From an uncultured Sphaerochaeta sp. (GTDB lineage: Bacteria > Spirochaetota > Spirochaetia > Sphaerochaetales > Sphaerochaetaceae), in the NCBI RefSeq assembly GCF_963677315.1, contig NZ_OY781939.1:1550001-1614000 (forward strand): DNA of 64,000 bases, written 5' to 3'. Within the stretch, counting starts at the first letter, position 1. The number at the start of each line of letters is the position of its first letter. Shown in pieces: positions 17,978 through 26,201 of the stretch. The notes beneath the pieces are model-generated. The model was not told where the DNA came from and did not search any database. It saw only the letters and a program-made list of their open reading frames with translations. The translations under genes and the position numbers were made by a program.

Positions 17978-19273
17978 ATGAGAATTTCCAAATTTAATAC
18001 AAGTCTTGCGTCAGAAAACCAGTGGTTTCCCTTACCGAACATGGTCTCGGTCAATCAACACTTTGATGATACTTGCTTATCAGATCCTGTTGGGACACTA
18101 CTAGACGAATTGAAAAAACCTGATGTTCTCAGACAACTTTACAAAATCCAAGAAGGTGACACGATTGCCATCGGTTGTGGAAGTAGAGGTATTTCCAATA
18201 GCGTTCCATTGCTCAGATCTCTTGTCTCATTTCTTAAGCAGAAAGGAGCGCTTCCTTTCCTTTTTCCTGCAATGGGGAGCCATGGGGGATCCTCAGAAAT
18301 CGGACAGCGAGAAATCTTGGAAGGCTATGGGATCACTGAGAATAATATTGGCGCACCATTGCAATGCAGCATGGAAACTGTACCTATTGGTTTAACAGAA
18401 GACGGCCGGCAGACGTATCTCGATAAACATGCATACGAAGCTAATCATATTATTGCGATCAACAGAATCAAAGCTCATACCGCATTCCAAGGGCCTTATG
18501 AAAGCGGGATACTTAAAATGCTCGTAATAGGAATGGGGAAAGCAAAAGGGGCACAGACAGTTCATGAGCAAGGTTTTGATGCAATGGCGGATAACATCCA
18601 GATTTTCGGCAAGACTATTCTCAATAAAGCACCTATTCTTCTCGGCATCGGATTACTAGAGAATGCTTATGAGCATACTTCGCATATAGCAGTTCTTCCG
18701 CCTACCAAAATATTGGAAGAAGAACCAAAACTGCTAAAAATTGCAAAAAGCCAGATGGGAAGAATCAATTTTCCTGCTTGCGATGTCCTGATCGTCGATA
18801 GACTTGGAAAAGACATAAGCGGAGAAGGGATGGATCCGAATGTAACGGGGCGTTTCCCAACAGAATTATGCAAACCTACATTCTCTGCTCAAAAACTCGC
18901 GGTACTTGATATAACTCAGAACTCTCACGGTAATTGCTACGGAGTTGGTTTGGCGGATATCACTACTCAAGATATGATCGACCACTCTGACTTACAAAGT
19001 ATGTATATCAACGCAATTACCAATACAGTACTTCATGGCGTGAAGATTCCGCTCATGTGTAAAAGTCATATGGAAGCAATCCAGACAGCTATAGCCACAT
19101 GTGTTGGTATCGATAAAAAAAATCCAAAAATTATCCGAATAGCAAATACTCGAGATCTTTCTACTCTCATGATTTCAGAAGCAATGCTCCATGAAGCAGA
19201 AACCAACGTTAATATTACCATTACCACAAAACCGGAACCATTACAATTTACAGAAAGAGGCAATCTCTTCTAA
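17978..19273 (+). CDS. LarA-like (DUF2088) protein, possible nickel-dependent hydroxyacid racemase
   Basis: 431 residues from ATG 17978 (GAGGGAT upstream; an in-frame TTG at 17912 would overlap the previous gene). The N-terminal domain has GDTIAIGCGSRGISN and FPAMGSHGGSSEIGQ, typical of the LarA-like fold. The conserved NRIKAHTAFQGPYESGILKMLVIGMGKAKGAQTVH segment contains a His, a Lys and a second His in the order used by lactate racemase for the nickel-pincer cofactor (the assignment of each residue is tentative). No larB, larC or larE is in the window. Likely acts on an alpha-hydroxy acid linked to the flanking keto-acid enzymes. Confidence 0.75.
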   Translation: MRISKFNTSLASENQWFPLPNMVSVNQHFDDTCLSDPVGTLLDELKKPDVLRQLYKIQEGDTIAIGCGSRGISNSVPLLRSLVSFLKQKGALPFLFPAMGSHGGSSEIGQREILEGYGITENNIGAPLQCSMETVPIGLTEDGRQTYLDKHAYEANHIIAINRIKAHTAFQGPYESGILKMLVIGMGKAKGAQTVHEQGFDAMADNIQIFGKTILNKAPILLGIGLLENAYEHTSHIAVLPPTKILEEEPKLLKIAKSQMGRINFPACDVLIVDRLGKDISGEGMDPNVTGRFPTELCKPTFSAQKLAVLDITQNSHGNCYGVGLADITTQDMIDHSDLQSMYINAITNTVLHGVKIPLMCKSHMEAIQTAIATCVGIDKKNPKIIRIANTRDLSTLMISEAMLHEAETNVNITITTKPEPLQFTERGNLF

Positions 19274-19307
19274 TGATACATGCTGCAAATCTTCTACTGG
19301 AGGAAAG

Positions 19308-20420
19308 ATGGTGAAAAATTTACTTGATAGAGTTGGAACTATTACGTTGATGGGACCTGGGCCATCCTGTGTGACTGACGAGGTGTATAGAGCTATGTCT
19401 CTTCCTACGTTAGGACACATGGACAGTGAGTTTATAAAGATTATGGATGGAATCAAGGAAATGCTTCAAAAAGTAATGGCTACCCAGAACAGATTGACAG
19501 TACCTATATCAGGAACAGGGTCTGCTGGGATGGAAACCTGCTTTGTAAACCTAATCGAGCCACATGATACTGTTCTTATTTTAAAAAATGGTGTATTTGG
19601 AAACCGCATGTTCGATGTAGCAACTCGCCTTGGTGCAGAAGTAGATGCTGTTGATGCTCCATGGGGAAAGCCAATTGACCCAGAAATGGTCAAAAAGCAA
19701 CTAGAAAAGAAAAAGTACAAGATTGTTGCAATTGTCCACGCTGAGACCTCTACCGGTGTTAGAAACCCAATTCAAGAAGTAGCGAAGCTGGTCCATCAAA
19801 CTGATGCACTATACCTTGTAGATGCAGTAACCAGTTTGGGAGGTATCCCGGTCCCTACGGACGAACTGGGCATTGATGCACTATATAGTGGGACACAGAA
19901 GTGCTTGTCTTGCCCTCCCGGTCTATCTCCAGTGTCTTTCTCAGAAAAAGCAGTGAAAGCAATAACCAACAGAAAAACCAAAGTGCCCAACTGGTACCTT
20001 GATATGAATATGATCATCCAGTATTGGAACGGAGCAAAGAGAGTATATCATCATACTGCTCCCATAAACATGCTCTATGGGTTGTATCAATCACTCTACC
20101 TGATTCTTGAAGAAGGTTTGGATGCTGTGTATGCAAGACATATGAAATACCACAACATGTTGGCTCAAGAACTTGAAGGTATTGGTCTTGCAATGCTCGT
20201 TGCGCCCGAATTCAGACTTCCAATGTTAAATGCAGTGATAGTACCTGAAGGAGTCGATGAAGCTAAAGTCCGTAACGACTTGCGAAATACATACAATATT
20301 GAAATTGGTGCTGGACTTGGTGATTTGGCTGGAAAGATCTTTCGGATTGGTCTTATGGGACACACAGCAAGAGAGGAAAATGTAGTTAAGGTTGTTTCCG
20401 CATTGAAAGAATTGATCTAA
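19308..20420 (+). CDS. Alanine/serine-glyoxylate aminotransferase family protein
   Basis: 370 residues, PLP class V aminotransferase. The start is ATG 19308 with GGAGG 5-6 nt upstream. The AGT/SPT family pattern is clear: LMGPGPSCVTDEVYRAM, GHMDSEFIKIMDGI, PISGTGSAGMETC, NGVFGNRMFDVATR, HAETSTGV, VDAVTSLGGIPVPTDELG and PLP-lysine GTQKCLSCPPGL near residue 198. Family members transfer amino groups from alanine or serine to glyoxylate (or to hydroxypyruvate or ureidoglycolate-derived keto acids). Together with the Gcl-like enzyme it suggests glyoxylate or hydroxypyruvate as an intermediate. Last gene of the rightward operon, followed by a hairpin. Confidence 0.88.
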   Translation: MVKNLLDRVGTITLMGPGPSCVTDEVYRAMSLPTLGHMDSEFIKIMDGIKEMLQKVMATQNRLTVPISGTGSAGMETCFVNLIEPHDTVLILKNGVFGNRMFDVATRLGAEVDAVDAPWGKPIDPEMVKKQLEKKKYKIVAIVHAETSTGVRNPIQEVAKLVHQTDALYLVDAVTSLGGIPVPTDELGIDALYSGTQKCLSCPPGLSPVSFSEKAVKAITNRKTKVPNWYLDMNMIIQYWNGAKRVYHHTAPINMLYGLYQSLYLILEEGLDAVYARHMKYHNMLAQELEGIGLAMLVAPEFRLPMLNAVIVPEGVDEAKVRNDLRNTYNIEIGAGLGDLAGKIFRIGLMGHTAREENVVKVVSALKELI

Positions 20421-20439
20421 GAAACAGTCATATTTCAGC

Positions 20440-20469
20440 AACTATCTGCTGTTAAAGCTGCAGATAGTT
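20440..20469 (+). terminator. Hairpin after the aminotransferase gene
   Basis: 10-bp stem AACTATCTGC / GCAGATAGTT with a 10-nt loop, 20 nt after the stop at 20420, followed by only a weak T-run. Lies between convergent genes. The rest of 20421-20652 shows nothing clear. Confidence 0.6.
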
Positions 20470-20652
20470 TAATTGTGTGTAACCATGACAGTGATTAAGT
20501 AATTGTCAGGCTAAAAAAACCTGAAATGTCCAATACCATTATGTTCTGAATATATAAGACAGAGTATTACAGATTCTCCTTACAATATATATGCATGCAT
20601 TTCACGTTACCTTTAGTCTGCACGAATAGCTCCTTTAACAATAGTTGTTTTC

Positions 20653-21672
20653 CTACCCAATCACCACCTTGTTGACCTCTCCCCTATGCTCGGATGCGAA
20701 GGTAAATGCCTCCACTACCTGGTCGAAGGGGAACCGATGAGAGATGATACCTTCAACTGAGAGAGCCTTGGAAGCCAAGAGAGACAGTACTGGGCCAAAA
20801 GTATTGCAGTAGCGGTTCACTCCCCTGACATCCAGCTCTTTCTCGATGACTGTCTCCATGGAGAAGGGAAAAGAGGAAACCTCTGGCCAACCGACCAGAA
20901 CAATCACCCCACCCCGCTTTGCAAGAAATGGTGTGGATGCAGCTCCTTTGCTGGAGCCGGAGGTGTCAAACACAACATCAACACCTCTTCCCCCGGTTAA
21001 GGAATGAATCTGCTCAGTTGTAGAGTCTTTCCCTGCATGAATAACACCATCAGCCCCCAGTTCCTTCGCTTTTTCCAGGCGGGAATCAAACACATCAATC
21101 ATGAATATCTTACTTGCCCCAAAAGAGCGGGCAACCAGCATGGTGATCAAGCCAATCGGGCCGGAACCCACAATGGTCACAGAGGAGCCCGGCCTTAATC
21201 CTGCACGGTTGCATGCCTGCATACCGACCGACAAGGGCTCAACCAACGCACCCTCTTCCAACGACACCCCGTCAGGAAGTCGGTGCAACATAGAACCATC
21301 AATAGCCACATACTCAGCAAAGGTCCCATTGACCGGAGGAGCAGAGAGAAAGACGACATTAGGGCAAAGGTTATACCGTCCACTACGGCAGAACTCACAC
21401 TTCCCACAGGGAATGCCTGGTTCAATGACCACCAGCTCACCTACAGAGAAGCCAGGGCCTTCCACCACTTTTCCTACTGCTTCGTGACCTGGTATATAGG
21501 GCTCATCAACCACAAAGGGACCAAGTTTTCCCTCAGTAAAGAAGTGGATATCCGACCCACAAAGGCCATTGGCTAGGATTTGCACCAGGACCTCATGTTC
21601 CTTCCGCTCTGGTACAGGAACCTTTTCCAGACGTAAGTCTTTTTTCCCATAGAGAACTGCTGCCTTCATCAT
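20653..21672 (-). CDS. Zinc-dependent alcohol/polyol dehydrogenase (MDR family)
   Basis: 339 residues, full length for the sorbitol/threonine dehydrogenase type. Catalytic zinc region GLCGSDIHFF and PGHEAVGKVVEG, structural zinc cysteines CGKCEFCRSGRYNLC, Rossmann motif IVGSGPIGLITMLVARSFGA. The start is ATG 21672, one base from the GH2 stop, with GAGGAT upstream. An upstream in-frame extension lies inside the GH2 gene and is rejected. Probably oxidises a sugar or sugar alcohol released by the GH2 enzyme. The last ~325 bp are duplicated at 3549-3874, and a shorter piece at 1172-1240. Confidence 0.92.
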   Translation of the reverse strand: MMKAAVLYGKKDLRLEKVPVPERKEHEVLVQILANGLCGSDIHFFTEGKLGPFVVDEPYIPGHEAVGKVVEGPGFSVGELVVIEPGIPCGKCEFCRSGRYNLCPNVVFLSAPPVNGTFAEYVAIDGSMLHRLPDGVSLEEGALVEPLSVGMQACNRAGLRPGSSVTIVGSGPIGLITMLVARSFGASKIFMIDVFDSRLEKAKELGADGVIHAGKDSTTEQIHSLTGGRGVDVVFDTSGSSKGAASTPFLAKRGGVIVLVGWPEVSSFPFSMETVIEKELDVRGVNRYCNTFGPVLSLLASKALSVEGIISHRFPFDQVVEAFTFASEHRGEVNKVVIG

Positions 21673-21673
21673 T

Positions 21674-24418
21674 TCATTTATCCTCATTCCGTGCCAATGA
21701 AGCAATTTCTTCGAGCGTAAGATTGCAATTAGGAGCAAACTGATCACTCTGCATATAAGAAAGTATTGAATGGTACATCTGCCGGGCAACTATCCGGCGC
21801 TCCAGATCAGAGCTCACATCCATGCTACAGACCATCAACTTACCCGGACCAATCATACACTCAAACAGCAATCCAAGCTTATGACTCCTGAACCACGTAT
21901 CGATCGGCTGTACCATGGGGGACAGCTCATGGGGAAGATCATCAAGAACCATGGCACTGCTGCCATGTACCAACTCCCACCACTGCCAATCACTATGATC
22001 CTCAGTCGGGAACTCAGAAAAGACCGGATGCTCAGCGTCCACTACCATCCCTAGGGTATGGGGTGCTTGTCCACCAGTCCAGGAGGTATTCCAGAACACA
22101 GAGGAGAAACCCAAAGCCACCTCCGGTTCTCCAGAGCTGAGTAACAGAACCTTTTTCCCGTCAAGAAGCGCACCACGGCTCTTCTCATCCAAACAATCCG
22201 TTACCAGCACATCCCTTGGCTCAAGGTCCATCTCTTTTGGGAACACCCAGATATTCCATGAGTTTTCCTTACTTGGCTCCTCCAAGGTAACAGAAAGAGT
22301 TAGCTTCTGAGCAGTAACGAGTTCGGGAATGGATAGAGAAAGGGTTGCTAGGGACTGTAATCCCCTGCCTACAGCCTGCTCAGTTGGGAGAGAACCACAT
22401 TGTACCTGACATCCTTTTTCATCATTCAAACTCCAGGTTACCTTCGGTTGCTCGATTGCATTGCGACCAAAGTTTGCCAGCTCAATCTCTGCCTCCAGTG
22501 TTTCACCTGCGATATAGTACCGCCTGGGAAGTCTGGCAAGTAAGACGATATCATCACAGAACCTTCTGAACTGCTCTCCACTACAGTAGCCCTTCTCCTG
22601 CCAGAAAGCATTCAACACACCTTCCAGGGCAGTGCCCTGGCCAGGAAAGTCAGTGAGAGCCAACAACTGGACCCCAGCAAGGTTTCCAGTCCTCAGCGCT
22701 GCTTCCAACTCTTCCTTGTAGCAAAGCACTTGCTGGAACCCCGAGGCTTGCAGGAATTGATCCGCTTGACCAGAGAGTCCACGCCGGTCAAGGATATCGG
22801 CAAAAACCTCAAAGTTGCGTGGCTTCAGGTACCCTGTATACTCCTTCATCTCAGAGAAGTCAGGAAAGACACACCACTGTCCCATCTCATGGGTCACCAC
22901 AGGGCCAGGATACTTTTCACAAATAGCTGTGTAATCACTACAGGTCTCAGGTGCCTTTGCATTGATCCTGGAATCCAATCCCTCTCCCCAGGCTTGGAGG
23001 CGGGGCTCAGGTACTACCTGGTATGCATTCTCTTCCAAGGCAGGCCATCCAGATGCAGAGGTATGCAGCCTTCTTGCATCCTTCTCATTCCATGTAGCTG
23101 CCCAAAGTCCCAGAATTTCCTTATCGCGGCCATCAGGCTCATTCCCACTGGCAAAGAAGAGGAATGAGGGATGGTTCCCGTACTCAGCTACAATCCTATC
23201 AGATTCAGTGAAGAGCCAATCATCAAAGGACTTATTCTCATCATACGCCACTCCCTGGTTCTTCCAGATCGGGCACTCTACCTGTAAATAGAATCCCATA
23301 CGGTCTGCAACGCTGAAAGCTGCCTCAGGTGGGCACCAGGAGTGGAAACGGACATGGTTCAACCCATATGCCTTGCTCTGGGAGAAGAGGTACTCCCAAT
23401 ACTCCTCCTCCATAGGAGGATGTCCGGTCTTTGGAAAAACACAGCACTCCACCGTCCCTCGGAGGAATAGCTGCTTCCCATTCACAAATATATGTTTTCC
23501 TTTGGCCTCTACACTTCTGAGGCCAATCTGGAAGGACTTCTCATCAACAACACTCTCCCCTGACTCAAGCAGGACCTGAACATCCTCAAGGTTCGGTGCA
23601 TACTCATCCCAGAGAGGAACCTCGGTGAGTTCCAGATGGAAAGTAGTTGTTCCTGGCCTCACACTTTTACTGAGTGTGACAGCGTCTTTCCCTGGTCTCT
23701 TAATCTGTAATGCAACCTCAGCTTCCTGCTCTCCGTGATTCTCCATAACAACCGTACAGAGTGCAGCATTGCGTTTTGTATTCGAATATACACTGACCTC
23801 CCCCAAAGACAGAGAGGATACAGGCAGCAGTGCCAATTGCCCAACAATCCCGTTCCACGGTCCTTGGGTCTGATCGGAAATGCTGTGAGCGTTGGGTCCA
23901 ACCTCGTGTATCATCCGGTTATCAACCCGAATGACCAACACTACTTCCTCATCTTCCAGTGAAGGAAGATCATAGCGGTGTGGAACGCTCAGACTGTCAC
24001 AGGACCCAATAAATACTCCGTTCACCCATACACGAGTCTCCCAGTGTGGACGCTCGAGTACCAACTGCCAGGAATTATTGTTATGCTTTGGAATGGTAAT
24101 ATGTTTTACATACCACGCCGGACCGATAAACCGTGTTTCCGGTTGCAGCCAGTAGGGGAACCGAAAAGCATCATCCACTCTATATGGCTCATAGAGTGGG
24201 TCTCGTAAAAACTCACTACCGAACTGCGAACCTACCCATTCAGTCTTGCTGGTTATAGGGCTCCCAATACCCGCTAGCTCAAGGCTTCCTGGAAGCGTTA
24301 TTGGGTGTGCATGTTTGCCCACCAAGGAAGCCGGTTCATACCACTTCTCAGATAATCCCCTATCCTCTTCATCAAGAAACACCTGCCACTGACCACGTAG
24401 ATCTATCTTTTCTCTCAT
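21674..24418 (-). CDS. Glycoside hydrolase family 2 protein (beta-galactosidase/glucuronidase-like)
   Basis: 914 residues, no signal peptide. N-terminal sugar-binding jelly roll (FIGPAWYVKHITIPKHNNNSW, WVNGVFIGSCDSLSVPHRYDL), Ig-like middle, then the TIM barrel beginning GKQLFLRGTVECCVFPKTGHPP. Acid/base Asn-Glu in FFASGNEPDG and the probable nucleophile Glu in VVTHEMGQW. A C-terminal accessory region of about 300 residues has no assigned function. ATG 24418 has GGATAAGG upstream, while a GTG at 24451 would overlap the permease end. Cytosolic exo-glycosidase for the sugar brought in by the adjacent transporter. The exact sugar is unknown; the kinase at 32826 hints at a hexuronic acid or galactose. 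Confidence 0.88.
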   Translation of the reverse strand: MREKIDLRGQWQVFLDEEDRGLSEKWYEPASLVGKHAHPITLPGSLELAGIGSPITSKTEWVGSQFGSEFLRDPLYEPYRVDDAFRFPYWLQPETRFIGPAWYVKHITIPKHNNNSWQLVLERPHWETRVWVNGVFIGSCDSLSVPHRYDLPSLEDEEVVLVIRVDNRMIHEVGPNAHSISDQTQGPWNGIVGQLALLPVSSLSLGEVSVYSNTKRNAALCTVVMENHGEQEAEVALQIKRPGKDAVTLSKSVRPGTTTFHLELTEVPLWDEYAPNLEDVQVLLESGESVVDEKSFQIGLRSVEAKGKHIFVNGKQLFLRGTVECCVFPKTGHPPMEEEYWEYLFSQSKAYGLNHVRFHSWCPPEAAFSVADRMGFYLQVECPIWKNQGVAYDENKSFDDWLFTESDRIVAEYGNHPSFLFFASGNEPDGRDKEILGLWAATWNEKDARRLHTSASGWPALEENAYQVVPEPRLQAWGEGLDSRINAKAPETCSDYTAICEKYPGPVVTHEMGQWCVFPDFSEMKEYTGYLKPRNFEVFADILDRRGLSGQADQFLQASGFQQVLCYKEELEAALRTGNLAGVQLLALTDFPGQGTALEGVLNAFWQEKGYCSGEQFRRFCDDIVLLARLPRRYYIAGETLEAEIELANFGRNAIEQPKVTWSLNDEKGCQVQCGSLPTEQAVGRGLQSLATLSLSIPELVTAQKLTLSVTLEEPSKENSWNIWVFPKEMDLEPRDVLVTDCLDEKSRGALLDGKKVLLLSSGEPEVALGFSSVFWNTSWTGGQAPHTLGMVVDAEHPVFSEFPTEDHSDWQWWELVHGSSAMVLDDLPHELSPMVQPIDTWFRSHKLGLLFECMIGPGKLMVCSMDVSSDLERRIVARQMYHSILSYMQSDQFAPNCNLTLEEIASLARNEDK

Positions 24419-24434
24419 GTAATCTGCCTTATCC

Positions 24435-25277
24435 TTATTGCTTGACAGCACCTGCTGTCAGGCCTCGTATATAATACTTCTGCACTGCGAGGAAGATTGC
24501 AACGGTAGGGATGCAAACCAACGTCGAGGCAGCCATTGCCGGCCCGTAGGGCGGCGCTGACCCTGCCGATACCCCGGTAAGCATGTTCGCCATACCAATG
24601 GGGAGGGTCATGGACAACTCCTGCCGAATGGCTATTAAGGGCCAGAGGAAGTTGTTCCAACTGTTAATGAACGTGATAATGCCCAAACTTGCCAAGGCAG
24701 GCACCATAATCGGCAAGGCAATCTGGAAGAATATCCTCAGATCCCCTGCACCATCTATCTTCGCTGAATCCAACAGCGCATTAGGGACATAGGATGCATA
24801 CTGATTCATCAGGAAAATCCCAATGGGAGGAGCGATGAAGGGAAGCATCAAGGAAATCAGAGAATTGGTCATTCCAAGCCTACTGGTAACCACGAACAAG
24901 GGAACCACCAGAATGGGGAAGGGGATCATGGTTGAGGAAAGCAGTACCGCAAACAGTTTTCCCCGTCCCTTGAAGCGAAACTTTGCGAACGCATAGCCTG
25001 CCAGGCTTGTGATCACCAATGCCAGTACAGTGGTAAACAATGCAACGATCAAGCTGTTGATAATCCAGCGAGAAAATGGCCAAGAAGAAAACAACCTTGC
25101 ATAGTTGCCGCCATCAAGGCTTTTGGGCAGGAACGTTGCCGGCTGGAAAATCTCCTCGGTTGTCTTGAATGACGAGCTGACCATCCAGATAAAGGGAAGC
25201 AGCATAAATGCACCACCAACCCATACCACAATATTCATCACCCAGGCACCGGCTGAAAGACGACTGTGTTTTCTCAT
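24435..25277 (-). CDS. ABC sugar transporter permease, MalG type
   Basis: 280 residues, six membrane segments. EAA-type loop NALLDSAKIDGAGDLRIFFQIALPIMVP. ATGA overlap (25274-25277) with the upstream MalF-type gene shows coupling. C-terminus KYYIRGLTAGAVKQ is typical of the family. Forms the channel with the gene at 25274-26137. Confidence 0.93.
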   Translation of the reverse strand: MRKHSRLSAGAWVMNIVVWVGGAFMLLPFIWMVSSSFKTTEEIFQPATFLPKSLDGGNYARLFSSWPFSRWIINSLIVALFTTVLALVITSLAGYAFAKFRFKGRGKLFAVLLSSTMIPFPILVVPLFVVTSRLGMTNSLISLMLPFIAPPIGIFLMNQYASYVPNALLDSAKIDGAGDLRIFFQIALPIMVPALASLGIITFINSWNNFLWPLIAIRQELSMTLPIGMANMLTGVSAGSAPPYGPAMAASTLVCIPTVAIFLAVQKYYIRGLTAGAVKQ

Positions 25278-26137
25278 AGGTCACTCTCCTTTCTCAACCT
25301 CATCTGCACTGCAGAGAATGAGGCAATGGCAATAAACAATACCAGGCCAATTGCCGATGCATAGCCAAAGCGGAACTGTGTGAACCCTCTCAGGTAGAGG
25401 TACTGCACCACTGACCTGGTTGCATTGGAAGGACCACCCCCGGTAAGGATCTGTGGTTCATCGAAGATCTGCATCGAGCCAATGAGAATGATCATGGAGA
25501 CAAAGAATGTGATCGGACGGAGCTGTGGGAGTGTTACCGAGAAAAATCGTTGCATGGTTGTTGCTCCATCAACCTTCGCTGCATCATAGAGCTCCCGGTC
25601 AATTCCCTGCAGCCCTGCCAAGAAGTAAATACTGGTCAATCCCAACCAGCGCCAGATGATCACCACGATGACAGGAATCAAGGCAAGTGTACGTGAACCC
25701 AACCAGTCGATGGGAACACCAAGCATCTTGTTGATCAAGCCAAAATTTGTATTGAACAACATCAGAAATGTCTGTGAGATTGCCACCGTAGAAGTAACGA
25801 TAGGAGCAAAATAGATTGCCCTGACCACCAGTCGTCCACGGAGGTGGGGCGAATCAAGCGCAAGGGCCAGGAGAAGAGAGAGCGGAACCACGACGAAAAG
25901 ACTTACCGCACTGTAGAGTAAGGTATTCCTGACAGAGAGCCAGAACACCGAATCGGTGGCAATCCCCTTCAGATTATCCAACCCATTGAACTCAGGACTC
26001 TTGATCCCGGTCCAATTGAAAAAGCTGACCACCAAAGAGAATATCATCGGACCAAACATGAAGACCAGGAACACCAAATAAGCTGGAAGTATAAAGAAAT
26101 AGGGTGTCCTCTTGTACAACGTCGTGCGCATCATCAC
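25274..26137 (-). CDS. ABC sugar transporter permease, MalF type
   Basis: 287 residues, membrane protein starting PYFFILPAYLVFLVFMFGPMIFSL. EAA loop ELYDAAKVDGATTMQRFFSVTLPQLRP. Three Met codons in a row at the start (26137, 26134, 26131) leave the exact start open. Separated from the binding-protein gene by a G-rich hairpin. Confidence 0.93.
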   Translation of the reverse strand: MMMRTTLYKRTPYFFILPAYLVFLVFMFGPMIFSLVVSFFNWTGIKSPEFNGLDNLKGIATDSVFWLSVRNTLLYSAVSLFVVVPLSLLLALALDSPHLRGRLVVRAIYFAPIVTSTVAISQTFLMLFNTNFGLINKMLGVPIDWLGSRTLALIPVIVVIIWRWLGLTSIYFLAGLQGIDRELYDAAKVDGATTMQRFFSVTLPQLRPITFFVSMIILIGSMQIFDEPQILTGGGPSNATRSVVQYLYLRGFTQFRFGYASAIGLVLFIAIASFSAVQMRLRKESDL

Positions 26138-26160
26138 CTCCTAGCAAAAAAGAGAGCAAG

Positions 26161-26184
26161 GGGGGAGAAGCGAACTCCTCCCCC
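26161..26184 (-). terminator. G-rich hairpin between binding-protein and permease genes
   Basis: GGGGGAG paired with CTCCCCC across a 10-nt loop. No T-run. Same position and style as the hairpin at 12502-12527, so probably an mRNA-stabilising or attenuating element that sets the ratio of binding protein to permease. Confidence 0.6.
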
Positions 26185-26201
26185 ACAGAAATATCCAAAT
26201 C

